NCBI RefSeq assembly: GCF_014297285.1
Contig: NZ_JACOQI010000002.1
Location: 310,001 to 374,000 of the forward strand
Origin: Dysosmobacter segnis
GTDB taxonomy: Bacteria; Bacillota; Clostridia; Oscillospirales; Oscillospiraceae
Direction of reading: 5' to 3'
Length of the DNA stretch: 64,000 bases
The notes under the pieces were generated by a model that was given only the letters and a program-made list of their open reading frames with translations, made no database searches and had not been told where the DNA came from. Position 1 is the first letter of the stretch; every line of letters begins with the position of its first letter. Positions 62,498-64,000 of this stretch are shown here, one piece after another. A program made the translations under genes and the position numbers.

Positions 62498-63514
62498 ATG
62501 CGGACTATTTTATCCAGAGCACTGGCGGAATTGAACGCCCACCGGAGTGTGGTGCTGGTGACCATCGTTGCGGAGCAGGGTTCCGCCCCCCGGGGCCCCG
62601 GCAGTCAAATGCTGGTGGGTGCGGACGGTCAGCTAACGGGCACTATCGGCGGCGGGCAGGTAGAGCGGCAGTCCGAGCTGCTGGCCCTGTCCCTGCTGAA
62701 GGAGCAGCGCTCCCGGATGCAGCACTTCGCCCTGACGCAAGCCGGGGCGGACAGCCTCGACATGGCCTGCGGCGGGGATGTGACGGTGCTGTTTCAGTTC
62801 ATCTCCCCGGAGGACATCCTCTGGCAGAGTGTGTTGGAAACGGCGCTGGACCGGCTCACCGCCGCCCAGCCCGGCTGGCTGATCCTGCGGACGGACGGCT
62901 CCGCCCCGGCGCTGCTGGACGGCGAGGGCATGGCCCTTTTGGGCAGCAGCGGTACAGCCCCCCTCTCCAAGCGCTGCGTCCTGACAGGAACCGACTTTTC
63001 TCTCCCCCTCCCCGTTGGGGAGCGGGCGGTGATCTTCGGCGCGGGACACATCGCCCGGGCGCTGGTTCCTCTGCTGCGCAGTGTGGAGTTCCGCCCGGTG
63101 GTGTATGACGACCGCCCCGCTCTGGCCGACCCTGCCGCCTTCCCTGACGCAGAGCAGGTGGTGTGCGGCGATTTTCGGAACATCGCCGGCACGCTGTCCC
63201 TGTCCCCGGAGGATTATGTGGTGGTGATGACCTCCGGCCATCTTCACGACCTGGAAATTCAGGAGCAGATTTTGCGGCAGGAGCTGGCCTACGTCGGCGT
63301 CATTGGCTCCCGGGCCAAGATTGCCGCCGTCAACGCCCGGCTCCGGGAGGCCGGTATCTCCGAGGAAAAGCTCCGCACCGTCCACACCCCTGTGGGAACG
63401 CCTATCAAGGCCGTGACCCCGGCGGAGATCGCCGTGAGCATCACCGGGGAAATGATCTATGAGCGGGCCTGCCGCCGGGAGGACCCGGCTCATCATGCCT
63501 GCCCCATGGCCTGA
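62498..63514 (+). CDS. XdhC/CoxI-family molybdenum hydroxylase accessory protein
   Basis: 338 residues. The N-terminal XdhC domain has GSAPRGPGSQMLVG and IGGGQVE; the C-terminal Rossmann part has VIFGAGHIARALVPLLRS and GVIGSRAKI. XdhC proteins mature or insert the molybdenum cofactor of xanthine-dehydrogenase-type enzymes. AAAGGAG precedes the start; YqeB follows. Confidence 0.92.
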   Translation: MRTILSRALAELNAHRSVVLVTIVAEQGSAPRGPGSQMLVGADGQLTGTIGGGQVERQSELLALSLLKEQRSRMQHFALTQAGADSLDMACGGDVTVLFQFISPEDILWQSVLETALDRLTAAQPGWLILRTDGSAPALLDGEGMALLGSSGTAPLSKRCVLTGTDFSLPLPVGERAVIFGAGHIARALVPLLRSVEFRPVVYDDRPALADPAAFPDAEQVVCGDFRNIAGTLSLSPEDYVVVMTSGHLHDLEIQEQILRQELAYVGVIGSRAKIAAVNARLREAGISEEKLRTVHTPVGTPIKAVTPAEIAVSITGEMIYERACRREDPAHHACPMA

Positions 63515-63548
63515 CCATACCATTTCAAATTCGGAAAAGAGGGATCTT

Positions 63549-64000
63549 ATGCTCGTTGTCATCCGAGGAGCCGGAGATCTGGCCACCGGCATCGCTTTGC
63601 GGCTCCACCGGGCCGGGTATCAAATCGTTATGACGGATCTCCCCGCCCCCACCTCCATTCGCCGCACCGTCTGTTTCTCCGAGGCCATTCGCTTGGGAGA
63701 GATGACAGTGGAGGATATTTCCGCCCGGAAAGTCGAAACCCCGGAGGAGGCCCTGACTCTGGCTCAGTCCGGCGTTGTGGCCGTTCTCGCTGACCCGGCG
63801 GGAGCCTGTATCCCCACCCTCCGACCCGGCGCGGTGGTGGATGCTATTCTGGCGAAGAAGAATTTAGGCACCGCCCTGACGGACGCCCCGGTGGTGATCG
63901 GCGTCGGCCCCGGCTTCACCGTGGGGATTGACTGCCACGCCGCCGTGGAGACCATGCGGGGCCACACGCTGGGCCGGGCGCTGTACACCGGCAGTCCTCT
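63549..64000 (+). CDS. yqeB: YqeB/EF2563-type selenium-dependent molybdenum hydroxylase protein (partial)
   Basis: The first 150 residues are seen and the gene runs off the window. MLVVIRGAGDLATGIALRLHRAGY gives the N-terminal Rossmann loop, then PTLRPGAVVDAILAKKN and VIGVGPGFTVGIDCHAAVETMRG. This family accompanies XdhC in selenium-dependent molybdenum hydroxylase clusters. Confidence 0.88.
   Translation, partial: MLVVIRGAGDLATGIALRLHRAGYQIVMTDLPAPTSIRRTVCFSEAIRLGEMTVEDISARKVETPEEALTLAQSGVVAVLADPAGACIPTLRPGAVVDAILAKKNLGTALTDAPVVIGVGPGFTVGIDCHAAVETMRGHTLGRALYTGSP

Overview
The window joins two kinds of DNA. Positions 1 to about 38,140 hold the right-hand part of a large integrated mobile element with moderate GC and tightly packed genes. 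About 38,500 to 64,000 is GC-rich chromosome of a low-copy-RNA, Gram-positive type. The order rpoB-rpoC-L7Ae-like-rpsL-rpsG-fusA-tuf, an ftsE-ftsX-M23 peptidase operon, XdhC/YqeB molybdenum-hydroxylase accessory genes and a Tn916-type integrase next door suggest a gut Clostridia host, most likely Oscillospiraceae (Oscillibacter/Dysosmobacter/Flavonifractor-like). The genus is inference.

Mobile element, left part (1-8,900). It starts with NAD synthetase, then a block of DNA methyltransferase genes (793-3,945). That block has two oddities. A cytosine-5 methyltransferase is cut between motifs I and II, with motif I placed after motif X. Six long G or C runs also sit in this block, two of which put the downstream frame out of register. 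Next comes a five-gene operon (4,479-8,823): ABC permease, ATPase, coiled-coil protein, PspA-like membrane protein, and a substrate-binding protein fused to an OmpA-type domain.

Mobile element, middle (8,892-24,523). This is a nearly self-sufficient replication and nucleotide set: HD hydrolase, Sak3-type annealing protein, SSB, Cas4/RecB-like nuclease, primase-helicase, C-family DNA polymerase, SleB-like wall hydrolase, ThyX, dNMP kinase, 5'-deoxynucleotidase, NrdD/NrdG, and a P-loop kinase-dUTPase fusion. It looks like the early region of a large phage or phage-plasmid. No capsid, tail, terminase or conjugation gene is visible.

Mobile element, right part (24,529-38,140). It holds another methyltransferase, a Thg1-like enzyme, an RlmN-like radical SAM protein, many small Cys-rich proteins, an excisionase-like protein, a Lar-like protein, an XRE repressor divergent from the integrase, and a type III toxin-antitoxin locus (ToxN/CptN-like RNase with a two-repeat RNA antitoxin). 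Nine copies of an 18-nt sequence (consensus TAGCAACAAAGTAAATTA) lie in leaders through the element, and two pairs of them bracket strong promoters.

Chromosome (38,509-64,000). Lysine-tRNA ligase and GreA; an unrecognised gene whose ribosome site is buried in a hairpin; FtsEX with its M23 hydrolase; a CdaR/PucR-type regulator; a pseudouridine synthase; translation and RNA polymerase genes; a PfkB kinase; and XdhC and YqeB proteins (the last cut by the window edge). Two near-identical 161-162 bp structured repeats in opposite orientation occur here, each lying between two copies of a different, locus-specific terminator hairpin.
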